From DASSBR01 sp035688265 (GTDB taxonomy: Bacteria > Pseudomonadota > Gammaproteobacteria > Natronospirales > DASSBR01), in NCBI GenBank assembly GCA_035688265.1, contig DASSNE010000036.1:1-28801 (forward strand): a stretch of 28,801 nt of DNA. Reading direction: 5' to 3'. The notes under the pieces were generated by a model. That model was given only the letters and a program-made list of their open reading frames with translations, was not told the DNA's origin and did no database searches. The translations under genes were made by a program, and so were the position numbers. This document shows, in pieces, positions 13,507 to 22,833 of this stretch; position 1 is the first letter of the stretch, and every line of letters starts with the position of its first letter.

Positions 13507-16266
13507 TTACGCCATTGCTCGAATATGGTCGCGTTGTTCTTCGAGCTTCTCGAGGGCCGCGCGATGCTCCTGCAGTCGTTGCCGTTCCTGCTCGACCACT
13601 TGCGCCGGCGCGTTGCTGACGAATGATTCGTTCGCCAGTTTGCGATTGCTCTGTTCTTCCAACTTTCTGAACTTGCTGATCTGGCGTTCCAGCCGTTCGG
13701 CTTCCGCCTCGACATCGATCAGGCCCGCGAGCGGCACGAGAATCTTCATCTGACCGAGCAGGGCAGTTGCGCTTTGCGGCGCGTCGGCGGATGCCTCAAG
13801 CAGGTCTACTGATTCGATTTTCGCCAGGCTTCGGACCAAGCCATCACAGGCCTCGAGCCGCCGCCGGTCGTCGTCGCCGGCGTCCGCCAGCAACACCGGC
13901 AGCAGCTTGCCGGGCGCAATGTCCATTTCGCCGCGGATCTGGCGCACGCCGAGGACGAAGCCCATCAGCCATTGCATTTCGGCTTCCGCTTGCGTGTCGA
14001 CGGCGAAGTCATCGGCGTCCGGGAATGGCGCGAGCATGACGCTGTCGCCGGTGCGGCCTGCGAGCGGGGCGACTTTCTGCCAGATTTCCTCGGTGATGAA
14101 GGGCATCAGCGGGTGCATCAGCCGCAGCAGCGCTTCCAGCACAACGGCCAGTGTCTCCCGCGTGCCGTTGCGTTGCGCGGCGGGCGCGCTCAAATCGAGC
14201 AGCGGCTTGGACAGCTCCAGGTACCAGTCGCAGTATTCGTTCCAGGTGAACTCGTAGAGAGCGCGCGCGGCGAGGTCGAAGCGGTAGGTGCCGAAATGCT
14301 CGTGAACTGCCGCAATCGTGCGGGCGAGGCGCGAGCGAATCCAGTGCTCGGCGATACCGTACTCGATGTCATTGCCTTCGACCGGCGTCGAATCCAGTTT
14401 CATCAGCACGTAGCGCGCGGCATTCCAGAGCTTGTTGCAGAAATTGCGGTAGCCTTCGAGGCGGCCGAGGTCGAAGTTGATGTCGCGGCTGGGGCCGGCG
14501 AGGGCGGCGAGCGTGTAGCGCAGCGCGTCGGTGCCGTGCGCCGGAATGCCATTCGGGAACTCCTTGCGCGTGTTCTTGCGCACCTTGTCGGCGAGCCGCG
14601 GCTGCATCATGCCGAAGGTGCGCTTTTCGATCAGCGCGTCGAGGTCGATGCCGTCAATCAGGTCGATCGGGTCGAGGATATTGCCCTTGGACTTCGACAT
14701 CTTCTGGCCGTGCTCGTCGCGAATCAGGCCGGTGATGTAGATTTCATGAAACGGCACGTCGTCCATGAACTTGAGACCCATCATCACCATGCGGGCCACC
14801 CAAAAGAAGATGATGTCGAAACCGGTGACAAGGACATTTGTCGGGTACCAGGTTTCGAGTTCCGGCGTTTTGTCCGGCCAGCCGAGCGTCGAGAACGGCC
14901 AGAGCTGCGACGAGAACCAGGTGTCGAGCACGTCTTCGTCCTGCGTCAGTGCCACATCGTCGTCGAGCTTGTATTTCGCTCTCGCTTCGGCTTCGTCGCG
15001 CGCGACGTAGATGTTGCCGGCGTCATCGTACCAGGCCGGGATGCGGTGCCCCCACCAGAGCTGGCGGCTGATGCACCAGTCGTGGATATTGCGCATCCAT
15101 TCGAAATACGTCTTCGACCAGTTCTCGGGCACAAAGCGAATGCGGCCGTCTTCGACCGCCTTGATGGCCGGTTCGGCGAGCGGACCCATCTTCATGTACC
15201 ACTGGTCGGTCAGGTACGGCTCGACCACCGCGTTGCTGCGGTCGCCGCGCGGCACCATCAGCTTGTGCGCGTCGGTTCTGTCGAGCAGACCCAGCGCTTC
15301 GAAATCGGCGATGATTTTCTTACGCGCTTCGAAGCGATCGAGGCCGCGGTAGCTCTCCGGCACAGCGTCATTCAGCGCCGCATCGGGCGTCAGCACGTTA
15401 ATCATCGGCAGATGGTGGCGCTCGCCGATCTCGTAGTCGTTGAAGTCGTGCGCGGGCGTGATCTTGACGCAACCGGTGCCAAATTCGGGATCGACATAGT
15501 CGTCGGCGATGATCGGGATGCGCCGGTCGGCGAGCGGCAGGTCGATTTCCTTGCCGACGAGGTGACGGTAACGTTCATCGTCCGGATGCACCGCGACGGC
15601 GACGTCGCCGAGCATGGTTTCCGGGCGCGTGGTCGCGACGACGACATGGCCGGAGTCGTCGGCCAGTGGATAGCGCAGGTGCCACAAATGGCCGTTTTCT
15701 TCGCTGGAAATGACTTCCAGATCCGATAGCGCCGTCTTCAGCACCGGGTCCCAGTTGACCAGGCGCTTGCCGCGATAAATCAGGCCTTCGTCGTAGAGTC
15801 GGACGAACACTTCGGCGACGGCCTTCGACAGGCCCTCGTCCATCGTGAAGCGCTCGCGTGACCAGTCCACCGAGTCCCCCAGGCGACGCATCTGCCGCGT
15901 GATCGTCCCGCCGGATTGTTCTTTCCATTGCCAGACGCGTTCTTCGAATCCGCCGCGGCCGATGTCGTGACGCGTCTTGCCCTCGGCGTTCAACTGCCGT
16001 TCGACGACCATTTGCGTCGCGATGCCGGCGTGGTCGGTGCCGACCTGCCATAACGTGTTGCGGCCGCGCATGCGCTGGTAGCGGATCAGTGCGTCCATCA
16101 GCGTGTGCTGGAAGGCGTGGCCCATGTGCAGCGTGCCGGTTACGTTCGGCGGCGGGATCATGATGCAGTAGGGCGCCCCGTTGCCCCGCGGGGCAAAGTA
16201 GCCGGCGGCCTCCCAGCGATCGTACCAGTGCTGCTCTATGGCGTGCGGGTCGTAAGTCTTGTCCAT
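13507..16266 (-). CDS. valS: Valyl-tRNA synthetase
   Basis: 919 residues (E. coli 951). Class I synthetase that charges tRNA-Val and edits misactivated threonine. Signatures: PPPNVTGTLHMGHAF with the HIGH motif at 47-50; the editing (CP1) domain with ATTRPETMLGD (about 211-221) and GTGCVKITPAHDFNDYE; KMSKS at 522-526; an anticodon-binding domain; and a C-terminal coiled coil (about 865-915, RLERQISKFRKLEEQ). The ATG directly follows the upstream gene's stop (TAAATG) with no ribosome binding site visible, so coupling is likely. Last gene of the pepA-holC-valS unit. Confidence 0.98.
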   Translation of the reverse strand: MDKTYDPHAIEQHWYDRWEAAGYFAPRGNGAPYCIMIPPPNVTGTLHMGHAFQHTLMDALIRYQRMRGRNTLWQVGTDHAGIATQMVVERQLNAEGKTRHDIGRGGFEERVWQWKEQSGGTITRQMRRLGDSVDWSRERFTMDEGLSKAVAEVFVRLYDEGLIYRGKRLVNWDPVLKTALSDLEVISSEENGHLWHLRYPLADDSGHVVVATTRPETMLGDVAVAVHPDDERYRHLVGKEIDLPLADRRIPIIADDYVDPEFGTGCVKITPAHDFNDYEIGERHHLPMINVLTPDAALNDAVPESYRGLDRFEARKKIIADFEALGLLDRTDAHKLMVPRGDRSNAVVEPYLTDQWYMKMGPLAEPAIKAVEDGRIRFVPENWSKTYFEWMRNIHDWCISRQLWWGHRIPAWYDDAGNIYVARDEAEARAKYKLDDDVALTQDEDVLDTWFSSQLWPFSTLGWPDKTPELETWYPTNVLVTGFDIIFFWVARMVMMGLKFMDDVPFHEIYITGLIRDEHGQKMSKSKGNILDPIDLIDGIDLDALIEKRTFGMMQPRLADKVRKNTRKEFPNGIPAHGTDALRYTLAALAGPSRDINFDLGRLEGYRNFCNKLWNAARYVLMKLDSTPVEGNDIEYGIAEHWIRSRLARTIAAVHEHFGTYRFDLAARALYEFTWNEYCDWYLELSKPLLDLSAPAAQRNGTRETLAVVLEALLRLMHPLMPFITEEIWQKVAPLAGRTGDSVMLAPFPDADDFAVDTQAEAEMQWLMGFVLGVRQIRGEMDIAPGKLLPVLLADAGDDDRRRLEACDGLVRSLAKIESVDLLEASADAPQSATALLGQMKILVPLAGLIDVEAEAERLERQISKFRKLEEQSNRKLANESFVSNAPAQVVEQERQRLQEHRAALEKLEEQRDHIRAMA

Positions 16267-16731
16267 TTATTTCGGTTGTCGTTGGAAATCCGTCAGGGTG
16301 GCTTCAACGATGCCGCCGATTTCATCTTTCAGGCGCGCGGCAATCCGATCGGCGATCTGCGCTTCGATTCCGGCGACCGAGTCCTCGATGATTCGGGTGG
16401 CCGCCTGTTCCAGTTCTGCCGCCAGTGCGGTGCGCAGTTCGTCCAGGTCGACCGGTTCTCCGACCGGGGCCGGTTCCGACGGCGGCGCCTCTTCCGGCAG
16501 CCCCGCGAGGCCGGCGGCTTCGGCTTCGTCGACACCGAAGTTGTCGTCGTAGACGACGCGCGGCGCGGGCGCGACCGGCACTTCGGCCGGCTCGTCCGCA
16601 TCTTCGATCACCACGTAGGGGCCGACCTCGACCTCGTCAGGGTTGACGATGTCGGTCAGCACCGGAATGTCGTCGTGGCGCTCCCAGTCGATATGAGGTT
16701 CGTCAGCCATTGGTCGATCCATTGCGTTCAC
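16267..16731 (-). CDS. Small acidic protein of unknown function between holC and valS
   Basis: 154 residues. I do not recognise a named domain. The N-terminal two-thirds is acidic and Pro/Ala-rich, probably disordered (DEPAEVPVAPAP, PEEAPPSEPAPVGEPVD); the C-terminal part (about 93-150) is a predicted amphipathic helix (LDELRTALAAELEQ, DRIAARLKDEIGGIVEATL). A small acidic gene in this slot is also seen in Burkholderia-type genomes (DUF2486), which may be related by position. The GTG start forms a GTGA overlap with the holC stop; in-frame ATGs at 16722 and 16710 are alternatives. Conserved overlaps on both sides support it being real. Confidence 0.75.
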   Translation of the reverse strand: MNAMDRPMADEPHIDWERHDDIPVLTDIVNPDEVEVGPYVVIEDADEPAEVPVAPAPRVVYDDNFGVDEAEAAGLAGLPEEAPPSEPAPVGEPVDLDELRTALAAELEQAATRIIEDSVAGIEAQIADRIAARLKDEIGGIVEATLTDFQRQPK

Positions 16732-17150
16732 AGCTTGTGAGTCTGCAAAGGATAGCCGCGATCCTGGTAAAAGCGAAACCGGCTGCGTCCCTGTGCGCGA
16801 CGCTGGTCATCGCCGTCGATGATTTCCATGACACGCTCGAAGCCGCTGAAGAACAGCGGCACATCGGCGTCGAGGTTGATAAGCAGTGCCCGCCCGGCGG
16901 GCGGCATGTCGTCGCCGCAGCCGATCAGCACCGGCGCGTCGGCATCGGCGCCGGCGCGGGCATGCGGAATAAAGCTTTGCTGGCGAAACGTCCACAGCAA
17001 CTCGTCCAGCGCCGCCGCCTGGGCGCTGGATTCCACGTGAATGTAGACCGTCTGGTCGTGCTGGCGGGCCTTTTCGACCAGCCGGCAGGCGACGCGCTCG
17101 CGCTCCTGCGGGCGCGCCGTCGCCAGCACGTAGAAATCGATTCGCGTCAA
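16728..17150 (-). CDS. holC: DNA polymerase III chi subunit HolC
   Basis: 140 residues (E. coli 147). HolC links the clamp loader to single-strand DNA-binding protein. The N-terminus TRIDFYVLATARPQERERVACRLVEKA, the pattern LDELLWTFRQQSFIPHA and GRSRFRFYQDRGYPLQTHKL at the C-terminus are typical. The start is TTG at 17150, overlapping the pepA stop (TTGA). A much longer in-frame reading extends back through pepA to 17570 but has no family resemblance before the TTG and was rejected. Confidence 0.93.
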   Translation of the reverse strand: MTRIDFYVLATARPQERERVACRLVEKARQHDQTVYIHVESSAQAAALDELLWTFRQQSFIPHARAGADADAPVLIGCGDDMPPAGRALLINLDADVPLFFSGFERVMEIIDGDDQRRAQGRSRFRFYQDRGYPLQTHKL

Positions 17151-18631
17151 CAGCGATCGATCAGATACTGCGAGAGCAACGTCACCGGGCGTCCGGTGCC
17201 GCCTTTCTCCTTGCCCGTTTTCCACGCCACGCCGGCGATATCCAGGTGTGCCCAGCGGAAGTCGCCGGTAAAGCGCGACAGGTAGCAGGCCGCGGTAATG
17301 CTGCCCGCCTCGCGGCCGCCGACATTGGCAAAATCCGCGAAGTTGCTTTGCAGTTGTTCCTGGTAATCGTCCCAGAGCGGCATGCGCCAGGCGCGATCGG
17401 CGGTCTGGTCGCCGGCTTTCAGCAGATCGGCGACCATCTCTTCGTCGTTGCTGAACAGTCCCGCCGCATGAGCGCCCAGGGCCACCACGCAGGCACCCGT
17501 CAGGGTGGCGACGTCGATCACCGTTTCCGGCTCGAAGCGTCGCGTGTAGCACAGCGCATCGCACAGACACAGCCGGCCTTCGGCATCCGTGTTGAGAATT
17601 TCAACGGTCTGCCCCGACATCGTGGTGACGATGTCGCCCGGCTTGACGGCATTGCCGTCGGGCAGGTTTTCGGTGCAGGGCGTGACGCCGACGACGTTGA
17701 TCGGCAGGCCGAGTTCGGCGACGGTTTGCATCGTGCCGAAGACGCTCGCCGCGCCGCCCATGTCCCATTTCATTTCATCCATCGCACCGGCGGGCTTCAG
17801 CGAAATACCGCCGGCGTCGAAGGTCACGCCCTTGCCGACCAACGCGTACGGCTTGTCGTTCTCCCCGGCGCCCCGGTACTCCATGACGATCAGTTTCGCC
17901 GGCTGGCTGCTGCCGCGCGACACCGCGAGCAGCGCGCCCATCCCCAGCTTTTCCATTTCGGCTTCGTCCACCACCGTCACGCGGATTTTCGGCTGGCGGG
18001 CGGCCAGCGCCTGCGCCTGTTCGGCGAGATGGGTCGGCGTGCACAGGTTGGCGGGGCGGTTGCCGAGATCTTTTGCAAAGCTCACGCCGCCGGCAATGGC
18101 TTTCGCGTGGCGCAGCGCTTCGCCGGCGGCCTTCTCATCCGCACCCTCGGGGAGGCTGAATGTCAGCGTTTGGAGCGGCTTGTCGCCGCCGTCTTTGCTT
18201 TTGCACTCGGTGAATGAATAAGCTGCGTCGCTGGCCGCTTCCGCGCCGTGGCGCAGGCGCCAGTAGAGGTCGAGGCCGCCGGCGTCGTCGAGGCTGAGCG
18301 TGCTCAACGCTTCGGTGATGCCGTGGCTGGCCGCTGCCTTGACGGCCGTGGCGGTCGCCTTGCGGAGCGTCAGCGCATTGAATTTGTCGCGCTTGCCCAG
18401 GCCGACCAGCAGGACCAGTCCGCATTTGAGATCCGCCGGCTTGAACAGCGGCAGAAGCTTGCCCGCTTTGCCGGACAGCGCACCCGATTTGATCAGCCCG
18501 CCGATAGTGCCGCCGCTCGCCTTGTCCAGCGCGCTCGCGGCGGATGTCAATTGCTGATCTTCGAAAACGCCGGCGATAACGCAGGCACCGTCATATTTTT
18601 CCGGCTGTCCCGCCGAAACGGAAAATTCCAT
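17147..18631 (-). CDS. pepA: Cytosol leucyl aminopeptidase PepA
   Basis: 494 residues (E. coli 503). M17 di-metal aminopeptidase; in E. coli it also binds DNA in XerC/D recombination and carAB control. Metal ligands by motif: Lys267 and Asp272 (VGKGVTFDAGG), Asp290 (MKWDMGG), Asp349 and Glu351 in NTDAEGRL. The ATG at 18631 is chosen because GGAG lies six bases upstream; the frame stays open for 44 further codons without family resemblance. First gene of pepA-holC-acidic protein-valS, divergent from lptF. Confidence 0.96.
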   Translation of the reverse strand: MEFSVSAGQPEKYDGACVIAGVFEDQQLTSAASALDKASGGTIGGLIKSGALSGKAGKLLPLFKPADLKCGLVLLVGLGKRDKFNALTLRKATATAVKAAASHGITEALSTLSLDDAGGLDLYWRLRHGAEAASDAAYSFTECKSKDGGDKPLQTLTFSLPEGADEKAAGEALRHAKAIAGGVSFAKDLGNRPANLCTPTHLAEQAQALAARQPKIRVTVVDEAEMEKLGMGALLAVSRGSSQPAKLIVMEYRGAGENDKPYALVGKGVTFDAGGISLKPAGAMDEMKWDMGGAASVFGTMQTVAELGLPINVVGVTPCTENLPDGNAVKPGDIVTTMSGQTVEILNTDAEGRLCLCDALCYTRRFEPETVIDVATLTGACVVALGAHAAGLFSNDEEMVADLLKAGDQTADRAWRMPLWDDYQEQLQSNFADFANVGGREAGSITAACYLSRFTGDFRWAHLDIAGVAWKTGKEKGGTGRPVTLLSQYLIDRC

Positions 18632-18662
18632 TCGTTTCTCCTCGGATGCATGGCTGCGCGTG

Positions 18663-18669
18663 TATGATA
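18663..18669. promoter_or_regulatory. Symmetric -10 candidate (TATGATA) between divergent pepA and lptF
   Basis: Reads TATGAT toward lptF and TATCAT toward pepA, each 5 of 6 to consensus. Start points would fall near 18675 and 18657, giving leaders of about 25 bases for both genes; the pepA leader then contains its ribosome binding site. No convincing -35 hexamer was found in either direction. Confidence 0.4.
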
Positions 18670-18699
18670 AGGCGCGCAAAACATCGAATTGTAACGTAA

Positions 18700-19773
18700 A
18701 TGCTCGGCATTGTTGATCGCTACATCTTCCGCGAAGTCTTGCAGACCTGGGGCGCGGTGACACTGGTACTGATGCTGATCCTGGTCAGCAATCAGTTTGC
18801 GTCGTACCTCGGCGATGCGGCTGCCGGCACGTTGCCGGGCGGCGCGGTGCTGACGCTGGTGGGGCTTGCGGCGCTGAACTATCTCCTGATCGTGGTGCCG
18901 GTCGGGTTGTTTTTCGCAATCATGCTGGCCCTCGGGCGTCTGTATCACGACAGTGAGATGACCGCGATGCGCGCCTGCGGTGTGGCGAGCTGGGATGTCT
19001 ACCGGCCGGTGATGCTGTTCACGCTGATGCTGACGATGGGGCTTGCGGTGCTGTCGCTGGAGGTCAGCCCGTGGGTGGTGGCGACCAGCGACGCCGTGCA
19101 GAACGAGGCGCAACGGCAGGCGGAATTCACACACTTCGAGGCGGGCCGGTTCAAGAGCGTCGGCGGGCACGGCATTTTCTATGCCGAAGACGTGGCGCCC
19201 GACGGACAGCTAAAGGACGTCTTTGCCGAAAACCACGCGCACGGCGAGGTGCAAATCGTCGCCGCCGATACGGGCGTGCAGAAGCCGGCGCGCGATGGGC
19301 ACGGCCGGTTCATGGTCCTGCACGACGGCTATCGCTACCAGGGCACGCCCGGCCAGGCCGATTTCCGCATTGCGCGGTTCGACCAGTACGGCGTGCGCAT
19401 CACGCCGGGCGGGTCGTATAACACCAGCGACACCGGCGCCGAGTCAACCGCGAAACTGTGGCACACACCGACCACCGAGGCACGCGCCGAAATCGAGTGG
19501 CGCATTGCAATTCCGGTGTCGGCGCTGGTCCTCGCATTTCTCGCGGTACCGCTGGCGCGCCTGCAGCCGCGGCAGGGCCGCTACGGCAAGTTCTTCGCGG
19601 CGGTGCTGACCTACATCATCTATTCCAATGTGCTCGGCGCGGCCCGCATCTGGGTCGAGCACCAGGTCGTGCCGGTCGGCATCGGGCTGTGGTGGGTGCC
19701 TGGTGTGGCCGTCGTCGCGGCCTTCGTTCTGCTGTGGCGGCAGCGCGAACTCAAGACATACTCGACCGCATGA
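18700..19773 (+). CDS. lptF: LPS export ABC transporter permease LptF
   Basis: 357 residues (E. coli 366). With LptG it forms the membrane part of LptB2FG, which extracts lipopolysaccharide from the inner membrane. It starts in the family style (LGIVDRYIFREVLQTWGAV). There are three membrane segments in the N-terminal part, a periplasmic beta-jellyroll domain (about 125-265), and three C-terminal segments (IPVSALVLAFLAVPLARL; FFAAVLTYIIYSNVLGAARIW; WWVPGVAVVAAFVLLW). No strong Shine-Dalgarno sequence precedes the ATG. The stop overlaps the lptG ATG. Confidence 0.96.
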   Translation: MLGIVDRYIFREVLQTWGAVTLVLMLILVSNQFASYLGDAAAGTLPGGAVLTLVGLAALNYLLIVVPVGLFFAIMLALGRLYHDSEMTAMRACGVASWDVYRPVMLFTLMLTMGLAVLSLEVSPWVVATSDAVQNEAQRQAEFTHFEAGRFKSVGGHGIFYAEDVAPDGQLKDVFAENHAHGEVQIVAADTGVQKPARDGHGRFMVLHDGYRYQGTPGQADFRIARFDQYGVRITPGGSYNTSDTGAESTAKLWHTPTTEARAEIEWRIAIPVSALVLAFLAVPLARLQPRQGRYGKFFAAVLTYIIYSNVLGAARIWVEHQVVPVGIGLWWVPGVAVVAAFVLLWRQRELKTYSTA

Positions 19774-20834
19774 CGCTGATCGACCGCTACCTCGGCCGCA
19801 CCGTCCTGGGCGCTTCGCTGCTGGTGTTGCTGGTGCTGCTGGCGCTGTCGGCCTTCATCACCTTTATCGGCGAATTCAATCACATCGGCCAGGGCAGCTA
19901 CGGCATTCCGGGCGCATTGCAATACGCGTTATTGTCGCTGCCGGCGCAGTCGCTCAACCTGTTTCCAACCGCGACGTTGATGGGCACGCTGCTCGGCCTC
20001 GGCGGGTTGGCGAGCAGCAACGAACTGATGGTGGTGCGCACCGCCGGCGTATCGGCATCCCGAATCGCTGTATCGGCACTGCTGGGCGGGCTGGTAATGG
20101 CGCTGCTGGTGGGGGTGGTGAGCGAATTTGTCGCGCCGCCGGCCAATCGTTACGCCGACAACACGCGCAGCCTGGAAATGCACCAGCGCCTCGGCGGCGT
20201 CGGCAGCAGCGGGGTCTGGGCGCGCGACGGCAACCTGTTCGTCAACGTGCGCGAACTTGCAAGCCAGGACTTGATTCGCGATATCTACATTTATCGTTTC
20301 GATGACGGCCGGCTGGTGCGCGCGACGCACGCAGGCGCCGCACGCTTCAAGGGCGGCCACTGGACGCTCAAGGGCATCGCGACCACGAAGCTGCAAGGGA
20401 ATACCGGCACGACAGCCGTCAAGCGGCAGTCCGCTGACTGGGCGACACTGCTGAACCCGGGGCTGCTGCGGCTGTTCGTGGTCAAGCCTGACAACCTGTC
20501 GGGCAGCGGTTTGCTGCGCTACATCGGCTACCTGCAGCACAACGGCCTCGATGCCACGCGCTACCGGATTGCGTTCTGGAGCAAGGTGGTGGAGCCGCTG
20601 ACGGTGCTGGCGATGGCGCTGTTGGCGATGCCGTTCGTGTTCGGGCCGCTGCGCTCTGTCACGACCGGGCAGCGGCTGCTGGTCGGCATTCTGACCGGCG
20701 TTGCGTTCTATCTGTTCAATACGACGGTGATCCAGGTAGGTGAGGTACTTGGCGCGAATCCGCTACTCACGGCCTGGTCGCCGACGGTACTGCTGACGCT
20801 GGTGAGCCTGGGCGCGCTTGCCCGGCTACGGTGA
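19770..20834 (+). CDS. lptG: LPS export ABC transporter permease LptG
   Basis: 354 residues (E. coli 360) from the ATG at 19770, which overlaps the lptF stop (ATGA); the longer frame upstream lies inside lptF. Six membrane segments flank a periplasmic jellyroll region (about 125-250). The family opening TLIDRYLGRTVLGASLLV and ASSNELMVVRTAGVS (coupling-helix region toward LptB) are clear. lptA/B/C are not in the window. The last nine bases overlap the end of the convergent diguanylate cyclase gene. Confidence 0.96.
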   Translation: MTLIDRYLGRTVLGASLLVLLVLLALSAFITFIGEFNHIGQGSYGIPGALQYALLSLPAQSLNLFPTATLMGTLLGLGGLASSNELMVVRTAGVSASRIAVSALLGGLVMALLVGVVSEFVAPPANRYADNTRSLEMHQRLGGVGSSGVWARDGNLFVNVRELASQDLIRDIYIYRFDDGRLVRATHAGAARFKGGHWTLKGIATTKLQGNTGTTAVKRQSADWATLLNPGLLRLFVVKPDNLSGSGLLRYIGYLQHNGLDATRYRIAFWSKVVEPLTVLAMALLAMPFVFGPLRSVTTGQRLLVGILTGVAFYLFNTTVIQVGEVLGANPLLTAWSPTVLLTLVSLGALARLR

Positions 20835-22754
20835 CGACTGGCGTTTTCTCAGCTTCGGCGGCGCGGCATCCGCGCTTCGGCAGACGCGGTTGCGGCCGGC
20901 ACGCTTGGCAGCATAGAGGGCATCGTCGGCGCTGGCGAGCAGGGCAGCGGCGGTTTGCGATCGCCCGGCGAGCGCAGTAACGCCAAAGCTCATCGTTACC
21001 GTGAGCTGCGGATCGATATCGGCCCATGGTGCCTCGGCGATCGCCGCACGCAGTTTTTCGCAGACCTGCACGGCCTGGTCCTCGTCGGTCTCCGGCAGCA
21101 GCAGTACGAATTCTTCGCCGCCGTAGCGCGCAACCAGATCGGTGGCGCGCACGCCGCCGCGCAGAATGCCGGCAACCCGGTCGAGCACGTCGTCGCCGAG
21201 TGCGTGGCCGTGGAGGTCGTTGACGCGCTTGAAGCCGTCCAGGTCCCCCATTGCCAGCGCCAGCGGATGGCGGAAACGTCTGGCGCGCTGCATCTCCCGG
21301 TCAAGCGTTTCGTCGAGGTGGCGGCGATTGGCGAGCGCCGTCAGCGGGTCGCGCCTGTTTTCCTGTTCGAGCTGGGCGACCAGGCTTTCCTTCTGGCGCA
21401 TGGTTTCTTCCAGCGACGCGGTGAGGCGTTGCAGGTCGGCCGTGCGCTTTGCGACCCGCGATTCCAGCTCTTGCTGGTTCGCCGTCAACTCGGCGAACAG
21501 GCGCGTATTGACGATCGCGACGGCGATCTGGCCGGCGAAGTTTTCCAGCAGCCTCAAATGACGCGGCCTGAAGGCGTTGGGGCGGTAGTCCTGCACGCTC
21601 ATCACGCCGACGGTTTCGTCGCCGAAGTTGATCGGGATCGCGATCAGCGCGACCGACGAGCGACCATGGACGATGCTGTTGCGAATCGCCGGATGGCGGC
21701 TCACCCGCCGGTCGCGGATGAACACCGATTCGTTGTGCCGGATGGTCCAGGCGAGGAGACCTGCGCCGGCCTTGCGCCGGTTGGGCGGATGGCGTTCGCC
21801 GGCGTCGTAGTTCAGGCGCACATCGATTTCATCGCTCTTGCGGTGATAGACGCCGATGATGAAGGCGGCGAAATCCATCAGGCCGCCGGCCTCGCGAAAG
21901 ATGATTTCGGCGAGTTCGTCGAGCCCAACCCCGGAATGCGCCGCCTGGTTTACGCGGTTGACCGCGCCCAGTTCATCGGCGCGGCCGCGCTCGCGCACGG
22001 CGATGCCGACGACATACTTGAACAGCACAGCGATCACGATGACGAAACCGACATAGAGGCCAAAGCCGAGCGGCGGCAGGTCGGTGAAGGCAAGGGCGGC
22101 AATGATGCCGCTCAGGCCGACCAGCAGTTCGTTAAGCGTGCTGCGCCAGTCGATGGGGTGGCGGCGGGCCGCGGCGTTCATGCCCGGCCAGGTAATCGGC
22201 AGAAACAGCAGTTCGTTGACTGCCTGCAGCACCAGGATCATCACGCAGGCGCGAGCGAAGTCGAGTAATACAAGGTTGTGCAGCGGCGTTGTTCCGTCCA
22301 GCACTTCGTAGGCGGCGCCCGCCGCGAGCGTTGCAATCAGGAACATGCCGCCGTTGCCGATGCCGCGCGTAACGCGTTCCGGCCACGGCTCGCGGCGCGG
22401 GTCGACCGCCAATGTCCAGATCAGGGCACTTGCACCGCCGACCCATGCCGCCGGCATCGGGCCGAGCACGAGTACGGCCGCTACCAGCGACATGCGATCG
22501 AGGGAAACGTAGCCACGGCCCGAGGTGCCGAGGGCTGCGGCCGGCACCGACAGGCTCATCAGCGCGACTTGAAAGGCAGTGAAGAAGCACAGCCAGACGA
22601 TGTTCAGGTGATCCGGCAATCCGACCGTGACGATGGCCGCGATGGAGGCTGCCAGATAGGCGAGCGCAGCCCAGGGCGGAGCGGGTGTTTCACCGGTCCC
22701 CGTCGCGCGATCGCTCCTTGCTCGCGCCGGCCCTGAAGTTCGTTTGCGTATCAT
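20826..22754 (-). CDS. Membrane diguanylate cyclase with seven-helix sensor, GAF and GGDEF domains
   Basis: 642 residues from the ATG at 22754 (a TTG 33 bases further upstream is possible). About seven membrane segments (roughly 28-252) form an uncharacterised sensor resembling a MASE-type domain. A GAF domain (about 279-419) and a short coiled coil (about 425-462) follow. The C-terminal GGDEF domain starts DPLTALANRRHLDE (about 469) and has the active-site GGEEF (545-549), so c-di-GMP synthesis is expected. An RxxD inhibitory site (RATD, 536-539) sits exactly five residues before it, implying product feedback. No EAL domain. The gene follows the RDD gene after 79 bases; no ribosome binding site is visible. 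The signal sensed is unknown. Confidence 0.92.
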   Translation of the reverse strand: MIRKRTSGPARARSDRATGTGETPAPPWAALAYLAASIAAIVTVGLPDHLNIVWLCFFTAFQVALMSLSVPAAALGTSGRGYVSLDRMSLVAAVLVLGPMPAAWVGGASALIWTLAVDPRREPWPERVTRGIGNGGMFLIATLAAGAAYEVLDGTTPLHNLVLLDFARACVMILVLQAVNELLFLPITWPGMNAAARRHPIDWRSTLNELLVGLSGIIAALAFTDLPPLGFGLYVGFVIVIAVLFKYVVGIAVRERGRADELGAVNRVNQAAHSGVGLDELAEIIFREAGGLMDFAAFIIGVYHRKSDEIDVRLNYDAGERHPPNRRKAGAGLLAWTIRHNESVFIRDRRVSRHPAIRNSIVHGRSSVALIAIPINFGDETVGVMSVQDYRPNAFRPRHLRLLENFAGQIAVAIVNTRLFAELTANQQELESRVAKRTADLQRLTASLEETMRQKESLVAQLEQENRRDPLTALANRRHLDETLDREMQRARRFRHPLALAMGDLDGFKRVNDLHGHALGDDVLDRVAGILRGGVRATDLVARYGGEEFVLLLPETDEDQAVQVCEKLRAAIAEAPWADIDPQLTVTMSFGVTALAGRSQTAAALLASADDALYAAKRAGRNRVCRSADAAPPKLRKRQSSP

Positions 22755-22833
22755 TAGTATGTCAGGCGCCCACGGCCCCCACCGCAAGCGCTTGACAAGA
22801 TTACCCCAACATGGCGGGGTCGTAAACTGCCGC

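Noticed and set aside
13972..15729. Long open frame (585 codons) antisense to valS
   Set aside because: Entirely inside the unmistakable valS gene on the other strand; GC-rich codon use creates long mirror frames. The translation is rich in Arg/Val/His and has no domain pattern.
16728..17570. A 280-residue version of HolC
   Set aside because: The first half is the shifted frame of pepA (Arg/Gly-rich); HolC homology starts exactly at the TTG overlapping the pepA stop.
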